From: Tenrec ecaudatus
Taxonomy: Eukaryota; Chordata; Mammalia; Afrosoricida; Tenrecidae
Assembly (NCBI RefSeq): GCF_050624435.1
Contig: NC_134545.1
Coordinates: 90,096,563 to 90,160,562 of the forward strand
Direction: 5' to 3'
DNA length: 64,000 nt
Shown here: positions 22,511 to 34,039 of the stretch, in pieces
Position numbering within the stretch: the first letter of the stretch is position 1
Layout: every line of letters starts with the position of its first letter
Position numbers and translations under genes: made by a program
Notes under the pieces: generated by a model
Database searches by the model: none
Told to the model about the DNA's origin: nothing
What the model saw: the letters and a program-made list of their open reading frames with translations, nothing else

Positions 22511-23590
22511 TTCATTATAGTAAAACGCGGTCTAAGATTTTAATAGTATAACGAAGGTGGAGTCTATAAATGTTTATAGAAACGAATTAGAATCGGTATG
22601 TATTAAGATGTCCCTAGCTATGTAACATCAGTATATCACACACACCAAAATAGCATCAATTATATACGTTCATAGAGTTTGCTGATTTCTTTTCATTCAG
22701 AGTCTCATTTCACCACACTCTTGCACATTTATCATATGCGTTTATTTATTTTAAAGAAAATTCTTAGTTCTTAATGATGCCATTGGGTTGTTTTTAGTGA
22801 AATAACAAGTCTATTACAATTGTAACATTCATTCTCTCTCCTCAAGTTACCGAGGTTTGCTAACATTTCAATATGTGAGGTAAACATCACATTTAAACAT
22901 ATAAGTGCAAACTGTGTGTGATAGTACATTTAAATTAAGCCTAAATACAAGAATGGAGACATCAGAAGTTAAATGCCATTTTCCATGTTTTAATTTAAAT
23001 ATCACACTTACCAAATGGGAATGATGCACATTTAAAATGTTTACGTTCACCTGACACATTTCTGTTCACATGACTCTATTCAGAACTAGGCACTGGTTAA
23101 ACAGATCTTTCAGATTTCTGAATACAGGTGTGTCTCCATCTCTTCTCGGCCACAGAGGGTTGACACAGCTCGCCTCACAAAGAGAGGTCAAGCACAGAGT
23201 GGAAACAGCGAATCTCAGAGGAGACTGGGACTCCTCTGGTGTAACGACAGTTAACACCTAGTGCTTCCACTGTGAAGCAATCACTGGCAGAAGCGATGAA
23301 CTGTGCCCTTCCCAGCTATGAGCCAGAGAAGTATTCAGTAAACATGAGACTGGATGGAAATCAACCTAAGAATCATCTCAAAGTGGGAGGTTCTTTTTCC
23401 AATTCGCAAAAAGGGCCCTTTGGGCTATCAGTGTCTCTGTTAGTTCACAGCTGTCCCCAGACTGGGGAGAATAGAGAGAATCTATAATATTTCTCCTCCC
23501 AGGAAAGGTGGGGTAGTTCCCTTCATCTAAAACCAAGGGAGATAGGTTACGCACCCTACACATGAAGAGAACTTGGAAACATTCAATATC
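22511..23590. other. unassigned sequence
   Basis: No recognised gene. The overlapping frames near 23066-23261 on both strands look fortuitous. Confidence 0.35.
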
Positions 23591-23595
23591 TGCCC

Positions 23596-24105
23596 TGAGT
23601 TACTTAGTTTATTGTGCCAACCTGGCCGATAAACACACATGGGATTAATTGAGAAGAGGGATAAATGGCTCTGTGAGTCTCCCCTTTCTAGTTCTTGGGT
23701 CTCCTGTTTTATGATGGTCGGACCAGGGTGCAGCTGCCTTAGCAGTTCCTAGCTTCAGCTTGCAAGTCTGACTTTCTGCAAGACATCCCCAAGGAGAAAC
23801 CACATGGACCTATGCTGATGCAGCCCTGGGTGCTAGAGCAGCCGTGTGGAGACCCCTGCCAGTGCTGAGATGCTTACACGTTCACTGACACAGCTTTCCT
23901 CCTGTAGTCAGCATCATAGTGTGTGTTTTGTGAGATGGAGGAGGACTTTGTGGGCTGGTATTAGACATATGGGTTAATGTTGGACTTGTGGGCTTGAGCA
24001 GCACTGGGTTGGGGTGTGTTCTTGATGTGCACTTACTCTTTATATAAAACTCTCTTATACATGACTTTCTGTGGATTTATTTCTCAATGTACCCAGACTA
24101 ATGCA
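23596..24105 (+). repeat. 5' LTR of the MaLR-type element
   Basis: 510 bp beginning TGAGTTACTTAGTTTATTG and ending CAGACTAATGCA. The 3' half contains GGGTTAATGTTGGACTTGTGG and TTTCTGTGGATTTATTTCTC, shared with all family A LTRs in the window. Confidence 0.8.
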
Positions 24106-24108
24106 TTG

Positions 24109-24127
24109 TGGTATCTTAGGAGTGGGG
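24109..24127 (+). promoter_or_regulatory. Primer-binding site, tRNA-Leu(UAA)-like
   Basis: TGGTATCTTAGGAGTGGGG differs from TGGTACCAGGAGTGGGG, the complement of the tRNA-Leu 3' end used by ERVL/MaLR, by one substitution and a 2-base insertion. It sits three bases after the LTR, where first-strand synthesis would be primed. Confidence 0.75.
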
Positions 24128-25125
24128 TACTGGAGAAACAAATCATAAGATAGAGAGTAGATGTTTGTTTGACTTCTTCCTCATGGAAGGTTTTCTTCTT
24201 TGTCTAGCCAGAGGTCAGATAAAGTCACCCTGTTTACTTGGTTGTTTTTCTGGGGAAAATATGGGAAGTAGGAAAATTGAAAGTTTGTAAGTCCACTTGC
24301 TTCAGCCATTAAAATTTGGTCTTTAGATGGGTTTAGGCCATGTCTGTAAAGAAAGCTTTGAAAAGATATGTCCCACCCAGTGCTGTGGAGTACTCAGGAA
24401 CCAAGGGTCTTTATCAGAAACTGGAAAAAATCTGGAACCATGACGAAAACTCCCCACTGGGACTGAATTTTAAAGGGAGCCTGTGGGCAGGCTGATATGC
24501 TTGCTAGGTGACCACCTGGATCTACTTGTTGAGTGGAAGTGGGAGAAAGGCAGCAATAAAGAGACGGGTTGAGTTTGGCCACTGGCACCCGTGGACTTGG
24601 TTTACAGGAAAAAGAGAAGACAGAGAGGGTTGACTGGTCTGAAATTCATGACCTAGCACGAGGGGGCCAGGCTTGTTGAGTATTTGTGAGAACCCATGGT
24701 CTAAAGGCAAGGCGACCAATGGGCACCCTGTGGAGGCTGAGTGAGGCAGCCCACATTGAGTTGACCAGAACCCGACCAGATGGAGATTTTTGAGCCTGTG
24801 AACTGGTGCATATTGTTGCTGACTTCATGGATGGCCTGTCCTGATTCGACTTTGCTTATGGATGCAGACTTCACAAGGTTCCAACTGGACTGAAGACTCT
24901 TCATGTTGAAAAATATGATTGTCTTCTCAGAGAACTGGGTTGAGGTAAGTGGGCAGTATATTTATTGGATACTCAAAATTGAGGGGATAAAGACATGAAG
25001 TGGTTGGCTTACAAACTTTCATAGGTAGGGGAACATATTCAGAGCATTATAGGATTAACATGTAGGTGTTACTTAATTGCAATTGTGAAGCTAAAGAATT
25101 ATGTACAGGTAGGTGCCAGGTTGGC

Positions 25126-25135
25126 AAGGGGTGGA
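25126..25135 (+). promoter_or_regulatory. Polypurine tract of the MaLR-type element
   Basis: AAGGGGTGGA lies immediately before the 3' LTR, where plus-strand DNA synthesis would be primed. Confidence 0.65.
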
Positions 25136-25136
25136 T

Positions 25137-25613
25137 TGAGTTAGTGTATTTTGTCAGCCTGGCTGATAAACACATGTGGGATTAATTGAAGGGCAGAGGG
25201 ATAAATGGCTCCGTGAGCCTCCCCTTCTGAGTTCTTTGGTCTCTTGCTTTGTGATGGTCGCATCAGGGTGCAGCTGCCTTTGCAGTTCCCTGCTTCAGCT
25301 TTCAAGACTAACTTCCTACAAGACATCCCCAAGGAGAAGCCACATGGACCTACGCTGATGCAGCCCTGGGTGCTGGAGCAGCCAGTGCTGAGATGCTTAC
25401 ACATTCACTGACACAGATTTCCTCCTGTAGTCGGCATCATAGTGTGTGTTTTGTGAGATGGAGGAGGACTTTGTGGACTGGTGTTGGACAGATGGGTTAA
25501 TGTTGGACTTGTGGGGTTGGGATATTTTCTTGATGTGCACTTATCCTTTATATAAAACTCTTATAAATTAGTTTCTGTGGATTTAGTTCTCTAAAGCACC
25601 CAGACTAATAACA
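25137..25613 (+). repeat. 3' LTR of the MaLR-type element
   Basis: 477 bp from TGAGTTAGTGTATTTTG to CAGACTAATAACA. It lacks the GTGTGGAGACCCCTGCC segment of the 5' LTR and a second short segment after GGACTTGTGGG. Confidence 0.8.
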
Positions 25614-25618
25614 TGCAC

Positions 25619-27339
25619 ACTCCCTTGGTGGTGGCTTACCCAGTTATGGAATCTCTAAGCAGAGGAAAGGAATATAAATGAGTTTCAAGTTCTTCCATCC
25701 ACATTAATTCTCCACATTAATTCTCAAGGTGCGAGTAAAAGTAATGTTGGTAGTTTGAGAACATTCAAGACCCAGTAGAGTCAATCCAACCCAAAGTCCA
25801 AGTGCAGAGGTCCACCATAATGATACAGAGAGATCATTGTCCAAAGGACATCTTGATACTGTTATGAAATGGAAGTGGGTATAGATAGATTCTGGCCTAC
25901 ACTTGCAGGATGTAGAACCTCAGAAAAGCAGTTCCTATTCCTTCGAGTGAAACAAAATGTCTTACAGAACAAGGACATGCATCATGAGGTTGCCCCTCAG
26001 GTGCTGAGGGTCACCACTTAAGAGAAAGAATAGATGTATAACAATCTCAGATAAATAGATTCCGAAAATGCATGCCAGTCCACCACAAGCCTCAGGCCCA
26101 GGGACCCAGCTCTAGCTCTGGGGGTCAGCCACCCTGGCTCTCCACTTACGGGCTTGCGGGGATCACCTAGTTCCTGAAGACGCACAGCTTTCCTTACTCC
26201 GTGGGCTGAGCAGTGAAGCTCCTCCTTCTGTCTTGTGCCCTGGCTGGTGGTTCTGCGGCTTCCCTTTCTCTCCCACGCCTCTGCTCTTTCCTTGGTATTG
26301 CAGCTCTCTGTTTCCGATTCAAGGAGCGTTGACTTCATATCATTCCAACCCCAGAGGGATGGAGGTTGCTTGGTCTGCCTCTGAAGTACTTCCTCTTCCT
26401 CTCTTAACTCTGTCTCCAAATTTTCCAGGGGGTGGGGGGGAGGGGATTCAAATGAGTAGAAAGCCTACCAGCAGCAGGAAGGTGTCCATTATCTAAACTG
26501 GCTCACGGTAATTTCATTTACTGCAGCTGGTATCCAACCAGGTGGTTATTTCTACAGGTGTGTGAAGTGTGGAAAACTATGGTTCGCTTTGCATTTCTTT
26601 ACTGCTGAAGGATGACAGAGAGGAAACTCTGTAGCTATGATGTATGGTGACCAGCTCATCCTAGTTTGCTTAGAATTTCCCACTTTTAGCACTCCAAGTT
26701 TCATTCCCAGGAAACTGCTTAGTCCTGGGTAAGCATGGATGGTTGGTGGCACTAATCCATAACCCTCTTAACCTTGAGCTACATTGTGTCTTTCACGTTC
26801 CACGTCTAGAATGTATAGTAGCATCTACGATCTGCTAATTTTTCTTTAACAAATAATACATTTGGAGATAGACTATAGGGTCTGATGGCTCTTGATGGCT
26901 GATAACCCTCAGGGAGATAACCCTTAAGCAGTTGACTTCCATGTGTATAGTCTTTGACCATGTATTAGTAAGCAGCATCTTAGGATTGCATATAATATCG
27001 GGGGACAATCTGGGGGACAACTTTTCTGTATTGCACAGGGTCCAAGGATGATTCCTATGGGGCAGAGGCCAGACATGCCTCCACATTCCAACCTGCTTTA
27101 GTCTATTCTGACACTAAATACTCTCTCAACACTCCACTGCTATGCTGTGTTTGATAATTCAGTGCAATGGCCAGGCAGAACTCAGGCAATACTCATGATT
27201 ATGGGGCCTATTAGGGAAGTTGAGAGGTTAAAATCAGGATCTGAAAACAATACTTTTTAACAATTTATATTGTGAATTAAGTGATGGGTTATAGCCTCAG
27301 ACAATTATTTTTGTATCCTACGACTTTAAGAACTTAGCA
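25619..27339. other. unassigned segment with a GC-richer block
   Basis: The block 26060-26440 is GC-richer than its surroundings and holds a 133-residue minus-strand frame. That frame has low complexity (Glu/Arg-rich start) and no recognisable domain. It may be part of an unidentified LTR. No exon evidence was seen. Confidence 0.3.
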
Positions 27340-27620
27340 ACCTCCGGTAGCTCCCTGCTTTCATATGTTGTCCTTTGTTGGATTTTGTCTTCCTGGTGAC
27401 CTGTCACCCCATCACTTCCCCATCCCTCCTTTCTCTTCCCACCCCTGTTGTCAAAGTCTGTTTCTTTGATGTGATGACCTTTATATTAATTTTAAATAAT
27501 AGTAGTCTCATACATTAGACCTTTTGTATTTGACTAACTTCACTAAACATCATGTCCTCCAAATCCATCCATGCTACGTTTACGTTCTTGTTCTATTTTT
27601 CTTCTTGGTCATGCTGTTAA
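27340..27620 (-). mobile_element. possible L1 3'-region fragment, antisense
   Basis: TTTGTATTTGACTAACTTCACTAAACATCATGTCCTCCAAATCCATCCATGCTACG follows the well-known antisense L1 pattern (...CTTATTTCACTTAGCAT..., TCCATCCATGTTG). The extent is uncertain. Confidence 0.5.
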
Positions 27621-28179
27621 GCACATCTTTTTCTGGTGCCTGGGCTTTTAGCTACATAGCCCTATCGCCTCTGGCCCACTCTGGAGAGTGTTATAAACCT
27701 CCTTTAGAGGTGATAAATCCACAAAGGGCGTCTCCCTCTCCAAGCCAGCCTCACGGCCAAAGGCACTCAACAGTCTCCTTTTCCTTGGTCCGGGCATCCC
27801 ATCGCTCTGTCTCTTGGCCTGTCTCTGTTTCTCTGTTCTCTTGCACAGCCTCAAGGCTGCCGCCTTTCCATGTAGGTAACCTCTCTGCACTTTGTTCCTG
27901 GCACTTCTTTCTTGGCAGACATGGAATCCTCTGCTCCTGCTTCCCGAGATAACTAATTTTATTATCACTGTAATGGCAAAACTGACCAACCCTTGAGGTG
28001 GAGACCTCTACACTGTATTTGCACGCTCCCACCCATCATTTGGTAGCAGTTACAAAGCCTAGCCATAGAAGAACCGCATAAAGTAATTTTACTCCAATGT
28101 ACTTTTTCAGTCTACACTCTTTGTCTCCCAGAAGCGTTTGGTAGTTATTCTGGTTTATATAATGAATCATTCAAAGGAA

Positions 28180-28181
<2 letters not shown>
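27621..28181. other. unassigned GC-richer block
   Basis: Overlapping frames of 142 (plus), 113 and 93 residues (minus) span 27524-28032 but show no domain. Strong C/T richness explains the open frames. An unclassified LTR is possible. Confidence 0.3.
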
Positions 28182-28222
<41 letters not shown>

Positions 28223-28230
28223 AGGAAGGA
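28182..28230. repeat. (CAGG)n/(GGAA)n microsatellite
   Basis: About ten CAGG units followed by GGAA units. The run encodes the meaningless Gln-Ala-Gly-Arg repeats of the frame at 28138. Confidence 0.95.
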
Positions 28231-28489
28231 CACTGCAGAAAAAGAAGGGAGAGAAAGAGAAAATATCAACTATTGGTTAATATGTATGAATCACTAAATG
28301 AAATTCACCATCACACCTCCCTACCTACATTTGGACTTGTGAGTTATATAAACCAATACATTTTCTTATTGTTTAAGTAAATATGAGGTGAAATTATAGT
28401 TATTGGAGGCTAAAAGCATTGAAAGTGATACGGAAGGTAATATAATTTAGGGGAAACAATTTCCCATCATTAGAAATAAACAGAGCTAG

Positions 28490-28670
28490 ATTCTGTTCCA
28501 GCAACTGGCTGTATAATTTTGAGGAAGTCATTATGCCTTTTCATGACTACAAATCAGAGATGGAATATAGGCCATTCCTCATAGTATATGGTGGTGTGGG
28601 CATCACGTGAACTCATGATTTTGTGGGAGGATAAACTGAACACCATGTTGGAATTAAATTGTCGGTGATA
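28490..28670 (+). mobile_element. MIR SINE (old)
   Basis: CAGCAACTGGCTGTATAATTTTGAGGAAGTCATTATGCC and ACTACAAATCAGAGATGGAATATAGG follow the MIR core (ACTAGCTGTGTGACCTTGGG..., CATCTGTAAAATGGGG). Confidence 0.5.
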
Positions 28671-29189
28671 TTACTATCATGAGATCTTGCAGCCATCAGC
28701 ATGCTTATTATAGTACATTGCTTCTTTTCCTGTATTACAAGAGACAGGAATAATTCATCAAGATTTACACTCCTACAAAACACTTGATGAAAACAAGAGT
28801 GGAAGTTTCTAAAGCAAATCGGATTTTATTAGGCTGCTTAATATGAGTATTTATAGTCAAATTGTTTCCCAAATGACTTTGCAATCCTCATTTGTGTTTC
28901 ATAATTTTGGTGAATAATTGTAATCATCATCTGCTTAATGAGACAATTATTCTTTCTCTAGCCCCCTATCTTGAGTTTCCTTTTGGTAAAACCATGCATT
29001 CAGTGCTGTGGGTGTCACAGAATGTTGGTCTATCAGAATGCTGAATCCCTGTCAAATCCCCAGAACAGACAGCCCTGGGACATGGGTTAAAGAGGCTGTG
29101 AATTATTCTTTCTTTCAGACATGTTCCTAAATACCAGTTTTGCGATTAAAGGAGATTTTGTGTGACAATAGAAGGGGAAAGCCAGAGTA
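28671..29189. other. unassigned sequence
   Basis: No recognised feature. Confidence 0.35.
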
Positions 29190-30440
29190 TTGCTAACAAT
29201 CACAGAAAACTTTATTAAACAAAAGTATCAAAATGTGAATCTATTGTGTCTTGGCATATCCTCCAGGTAGGTCTACATGCTTCTGAAGCCTGTGTTTGTA
29301 TTACATAGCAGGATAGGGAAAGGGGTGTTCCTCTGTATGCCTGAAGGACCCCCACAGGAGGTTGCTGCAGAGAATCAGGCAAGCCTCAGGCAGCCATAAA
29401 GACTACTGGGCATGTGGCAGTTCAAGCCCGAGCCAAGTGGATGGTATACCTGGGTGGCCCAAACGAGGCCCCGGTTGGCTTTATTCAGCCAATGGGGTCA
29501 ACCAGTACCTTTGACCCCGCCTCCCAGCAAAATACCTCAACTACCCGAACCTTCAGACCATCATTCTCCTTCTTTCTCGCCCTTCTGCTCCGCCATGCTG
29601 AGGTCTGTCTTGCCTCAGGATACCACGTGTGGGTGTGCAGTCCCACAAGTTTGCCTGTGTTTAGTGACTGTAAAACTTAAAACTTCTTCCATCCTTTATA
29701 AAAACCCATTTGGGTCACAAACCAGGCTTTGGCATGAAGTCTTGCTCCTGCAAAGTCAAGAACCGTGGTATTTCCCACCTGAGAAACCTAATATTTCTAT
29801 CTCTCTAACCTTCCCTTGGAAGATCATGTGCTCGACCACATCAAAATGGAACTTTTGGCATGCTCAAAATAATGTTCTTCTTTGCATTTGGGGAAGGAGA
29901 GCAGTCTAAAGTAGCAAAATCAAGGCTGTAGCGTGGACGGGTGAGACTTCCCCATGGAATTACTATTGTGGGGCGGCCCTTATTACCCTTGAAAAAGCCC
30001 TTCTTACAATGCAGGGGCATTGCCATCACGGAGGAAAATCCCTTGGTGCAGATTTCTTAGCCTCTTTCTCACGAAGGCTGTTTTCCTTTTTAAAACAAAC
30101 AAACAAAACCCACTTCCTTCTAATGCTGCCCTGGGATTGTTAGGTGGCCCTCAAGAAGCTCTATCAAGATTACCCCTTTGAAGTCCCCCGAAAGGGTCAC
30201 CAGAAATTTGGGTTGACATCTTTTTCTTGAACCTAATTGGCCCAGCAAACCCTTTCAGAAGTTACTGTTTTACATCATCTTTTTAAGGCCATCTAAGAAC
30301 ATGAAGACCAGTATAATACTAGCAAAACTTGTCTGCAGCTTTCTCTGCTTACAGAGACTTGTTTATTCACACTTTGTTTGTAATTAAACCCTGGATCTAT
30401 GAACTGGAATCCTGGCAATGCTACTTTCATATATGCATGT
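29190..30440 (-). mobile_element. Mariner (Tc1/mariner) element, decayed and interrupted
   Basis: The left part AACTTTATTAAACAAAAG...GCATATCCTCCAGGTAGGTCTAC is the complement of a mariner transposase 3' end. Beyond an inserted LTR, the minus strand at 29985-29855 reads a degraded version of the mariner C-terminal block: (S)HP..LQP...FRLLSFPKCKEEHYF aligns with HPPYSPDLAPxDFxLFPKxKE. The right part ends near TATGAACTGGAATCCTGGCAATGC, also present at the right end of the second copy at 45075. Numerous frame breaks make it dead. No terminal inverted repeats were resolved. Confidence 0.7.
29310..29800 (+). mobile_element. LTR inserted in the mariner element (ERV1-like?)
   Basis: The segment interrupts the mariner sequence and carries a promoter-like TATAAAAA at 29697-29704, followed by CCCATTTGGGTCACAAACCAGGC, a common retroviral LTR layout. 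No AATAAA and no clear target duplication were found, so the boundaries and the class are approximate. The 165-residue frame at 29412 lies across it and has no domain. Confidence 0.5.
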
Positions 30441-31814
30441 GAGCATACATACATGCAAATATAAAGCACCTTCTAAATAAACTCTAAATAACAGACGGAA
30501 GTTAAGTGTACTCAAGCTGCTCAAAATCAGGAGTATGTTAACTTAGGTGGACTTTCATGAACGCTTTCTTTTCAATTCACATGCAGATTCCATGGAAATC
30601 CACTGGGTGGGGTGAGGGGTGGTGGGTAGACACAAATCAATTTGTCTTGATGGTTCTCAAATACCACAAGAAGTTTCCTCCAGGTGGGATGGACAAATTA
30701 TTCAAAGAACTCATTCAGTGTAGTGTACGGAGCCAGATGGTTGAACTCAGAATGATTATAATTTGAATCCTGATCATGCCCAATATTAGGGGCTCTAGTG
30801 GTAAAGTATGTCACTTGGCTGAAGCATACTTTCTTTAACTTTAAACTAGTAACAAGTCAACTGTTTTCTTCCTCGGTTGTTGAAGGATTTGATGAGGTAA
30901 ATGCACACTATAAAGCACTTCGACCCAACCACCAGCACATCAAAATGGATTCCCTTTCACCACCTCTCTCTTCAGCTCCTCATATTTCCACAGAGGGCAG
31001 CAAATACATCCTTCTCTCAGCCTGGGAGAGGGCAGTATGAGTTTCTACTTTTGGTGACTCTTTTTGCCTCTCCTTTCTCCTTAGAGCATACCCTTTGAGT
31101 GCCTCATCTAATAAACCACATTCGGGGGAGGCAGGGGTGGGGGGTAGTGGTGGTGGTGGTGCTTCAAATTCAAATTTGAAGGACAAACCTTTTGTGTTTC
31201 CTGCAGTCTCTTGAAACTATCCAAATCTGAGGCCCCAGAAAGCTTGTGTAATAAGCAGACTCTGTTCATCTCTTTGAGTATATTTATCTATAATTGAGGA
31301 GGCAAGCCAATTACCCTCCATATTGTTGGTCCGGCTGTTTTAAAATCTAGAATGAAGGAGACAGAGTCTATTTCAGTCTCAACACCAAGCCGTGCCTTCC
31401 AATTCTAGTATTTCTTTTATTAAATCTGATATTTTAAAATCTCTTTTTTTTACCCAGTACCTGTCAGCCTGAACTCTTGAAAGAAACAGAGCTGAAAGTT
31501 TTGTGGTATTAAACTTTACTCTGAACTCCCCAAATACTTTTCACAGAAGATGATGAGAGATGGCAGGAGATATATCACACATTTAAAGCATCATGGTGGC
31601 CTTATAGACACAGAACAGAATTTTCCCAGCCCTGCATCATACTCACAAATTACTTGCCTGCCCAAATCCATGATTAAGGCTGTTGTGCTAATCCATCCCT
31701 CCAAGGTCTCACTCGTCTTTGCTCATTATCTACTTCACCAACTGTGATGTATGTCCTCCTCCATCCTGTGCCCTTTCAGATCCAAAGCAAACAAGAAGGG
31801 AATCTTTTTCATGG
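30441..31814. other. unassigned segment
   Basis: No recognised coding region. A small (TGG)n run lies at about 31148-31161. TTAGGGGCTCTAGTGGTAAAG near 30787 may be a SINE head, too short to support. Confidence 0.35.
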
Positions 31815-32515
31815 TGACCCATCAACTTTTCTCCGGCTCATTTTCAGATGTAGCTCACCGGACGTTTTCTTTAGTCTCTTAGTCTGGGAGTTCAACTGAA
31901 CCCAGTGTAAAGGGTGAAACTGAGGGAGGTCGTCAGACAGAACTGACAGGACAAGGGAGAGCAGAAACAGAAATAGCTTTATTGGGGGTGGGGGGAGCTC
32001 CTGGACAAGGTTCTGTGACCTAGGCCAACAGGTCAGGGAAGTCATGCTCAGCAGCTGGGGGTGAGGGTTTTTATAGGGGTGGTGAGGAATGTAGGGCAAG
32101 CATGGCAATTAGCATACGGGTCTGGAAACCAGGAGAACTGCTTGTCGACTCCATGAGGCTTTCTTAAAACCAGGAGCTTCTGGTTTCACTGGTTGTCTGA
32201 TCTGGCCGCCGCTGCTGACCTTTGGGATGTGCAGGGAAGCTCATGCAGGGCCCGGACCTGCTGCAGCTTAGTGCAAACAGGACTGCCTAGTTCAGACCCG
32301 GCCCAAGCACCCAGTCCACCATGGCAGGCCCTTCTGTATGGGAAAGAATGTGGGCATAGCATCTAGTATTACAACACACAAGCCACAGTACTATCACAAA
32401 TTAAATGACACGCAGATGAGGCCACGAAACCATTCTCGCTTCCGACAGCAACTGCAAAGTTCGGGCTTCCCCAGATGACACTAACTTCTGAAACTAGTTG
32501 CAAGTGTGGAGACCC
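31815..32515 (-). mobile_element. Retroviral-type LTR, antisense
   Basis: On the minus strand a TATA box (complement of TTTTTATAG, 32068-32076) is followed about 90 bp later by AATAAA (complement of TTTATT, 31978-31983). Between them lies an R-like region, then about 150 bp of possible U5. The spacing fits an ERV1-class LTR. The U3 side extends right to around 32515 (CTGGTCTCCAACA). No coding region is attached, so it is probably a solo LTR. The outer limits are approximate. Confidence 0.6.
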
Positions 32516-34039
32516 TGCTGGTCTCCAACAGGACTAGTAATTCACCAGAAGCACTCACATAGTTCACTCAAAGCCCAGTGACTCATGGTTACTATTTTTT
32601 TTTAAGAATGAAAGGAGGTAGATTAAAATAAACAAATAAACAAAGAGAAAAGAAAAACACCTGGGGCAGAGACCATAAGCATTCCACAATTAGAGCCTCT
32701 AAGAGTCTGCTCACAAAAGAATTGTAGACAAAGCCCAATTCTTCCAGTCATGACACACACGAGATATTGCCAACCCGGGAAGCTCATCTGAGCCTGGGGT
32801 TCAGTTTTTTATAAGAGTAGGTCTTGTGGAAATGGTTGACCATCTCCATAGCTGATCTTAGTTCTTGCCCCTCCATAGGTGGAGCTGGTAATATATGACT
32901 TTCCATCCCCATCATAAACCACATCACTACTCTCTCGTGTGGCTCAAAGTTGCCAGCTAAACAAAGGGAGAACATTTCTATTAGGCAGAACATTCCAAGG
33001 ATTTAGAAACTACCTCCCAGAAACCGAGGGGGTGAATAAACAAAACCAAATTCACTGCCATGAAGGCAATTCTGAGTCAGAACCCATCACTGTAGACAAG
33101 GTAAATTTCACCACAAAAGAACATGTAATAGGTTCTAACTAAGAGTTTGCTTTTACTATTCACCACAACATAATCAATGGCAGCCTTATGTAAGGCGTTA
33201 TTTTTGTTTGTTTTTAGCTTTTGAAGATTCCAAAGCTGCCTCTGCACCCAAGGTCCTTATATACTATTGAAGAAAATAAAATGGGTAAACAGTGGTCAGT
33301 GTAGTAAGTGACCCAAGGAAAATGTAAGATGTAAGGCTCCCCTTGAGAAGATAGTGATATGTGTACCTGGGGTGACCTTGAACATGGTATTCGAGAGGCC
33401 CTGGGGACTTTGCATGAATTTGACTTCATAAAACTTGCTTTACAGAGTCTAATGGCTCTTATGTTTCAAAATACATGTCCAGGAAAAGGAGACGGTAATA
33501 CTCAATCCACACTTCATTTCAAGAACTGATCAACCTCATAGCTCATTCAGCTAAAATATACTCAGCATCATTCATTATCATACACATGCCTTAAACAAGG
33601 TGATTATATTTGTGGTTGTTGTTTGTTTTTTTTTTGGTCACCGAACAGAGTAATGTACCTGGTCAAAGAAATGATCTATCCAGGAAACTGGCAGAACACC
33701 TTGAAATTACAATGAAATATGATTTTATTTTGGGGATTGACTAAAAAGAGAGAGAGAGTCTCACAATGTGAGAGAGCTTATCACAGTGCCATTTTCAGCC
33801 TCCTCCATTTGTTATATTTATTCTTTAGCATCATATCATTTCAAAAGTGATTTTATTTCCCCTTAATTTGTGGGAGCTTCAGTACACCCATGGGCTTTAA
33901 GAAGAGATGCTGTAAAACCAACTTTAGAGACAGGAATACTAAGGCATGGATAGGAGAAATGATTGACCAATGCTGAGGATGAACACAGCCAGGGCACTCA
34001 CTTCGTTCATCATTCCACTATCCAATGCTACCTTCTGCA
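32516..34039. other. unassigned segment
   Basis: No recognised exon. The piece near 33920-33995 (ACAGGAATACTAAGGCATGG, GAACACAGCCAGG) resembles an antisense MIR core but is weak. Confidence 0.35.

Larger units (their letters stand above)
23596..25613 (+). mobile_element. Complete MaLR-type LTR retrotransposon (LTR-internal-LTR, 2.0 kb)
   Basis: Two LTRs in the same direction enclose about 1.03 kb of internal sequence with no long plus-strand frame. This is the layout of non-autonomous MaLR elements mobilised by ERVL. A tRNA-Leu-like primer site follows the 5' LTR at once, and a purine tract precedes the 3' LTR. The outer flanks TGCCC (23591-23595) and TGCAC (25614-25618) agree at 4 of 5 positions, as expected for the 5 bp duplication of ERVL/MaLR. 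The two LTRs differ by many substitutions and by at least two deletions in the 3' LTR, so the insertion is old. No gag, pol or env remains were seen. Confidence 0.82.

Noticed and set aside
26018..26419. 133-residue minus-strand frame
   Set aside because: Low-complexity Glu/Arg start, no recognisable domain, and a competing frame on the other strand.
27524..28032. 142-residue plus-strand and 113/93-residue minus-strand frames
   Set aside because: Frames overlap on both strands of a C/T-rich block; composition explains them.
28138..28380. Frame with repeated Gln-Ala-Gly-Arg
   Set aside because: Translation of the (CAGG)n microsatellite.
29412..29909. 165-residue plus-strand frame
   Set aside because: It spans an LTR-mariner junction, has no domain, and an alternative 88-residue frame covers the same DNA.
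33915..33995. Antisense MIR fragment
   Set aside because: Similarity limited to two short blocks; not enough to call.
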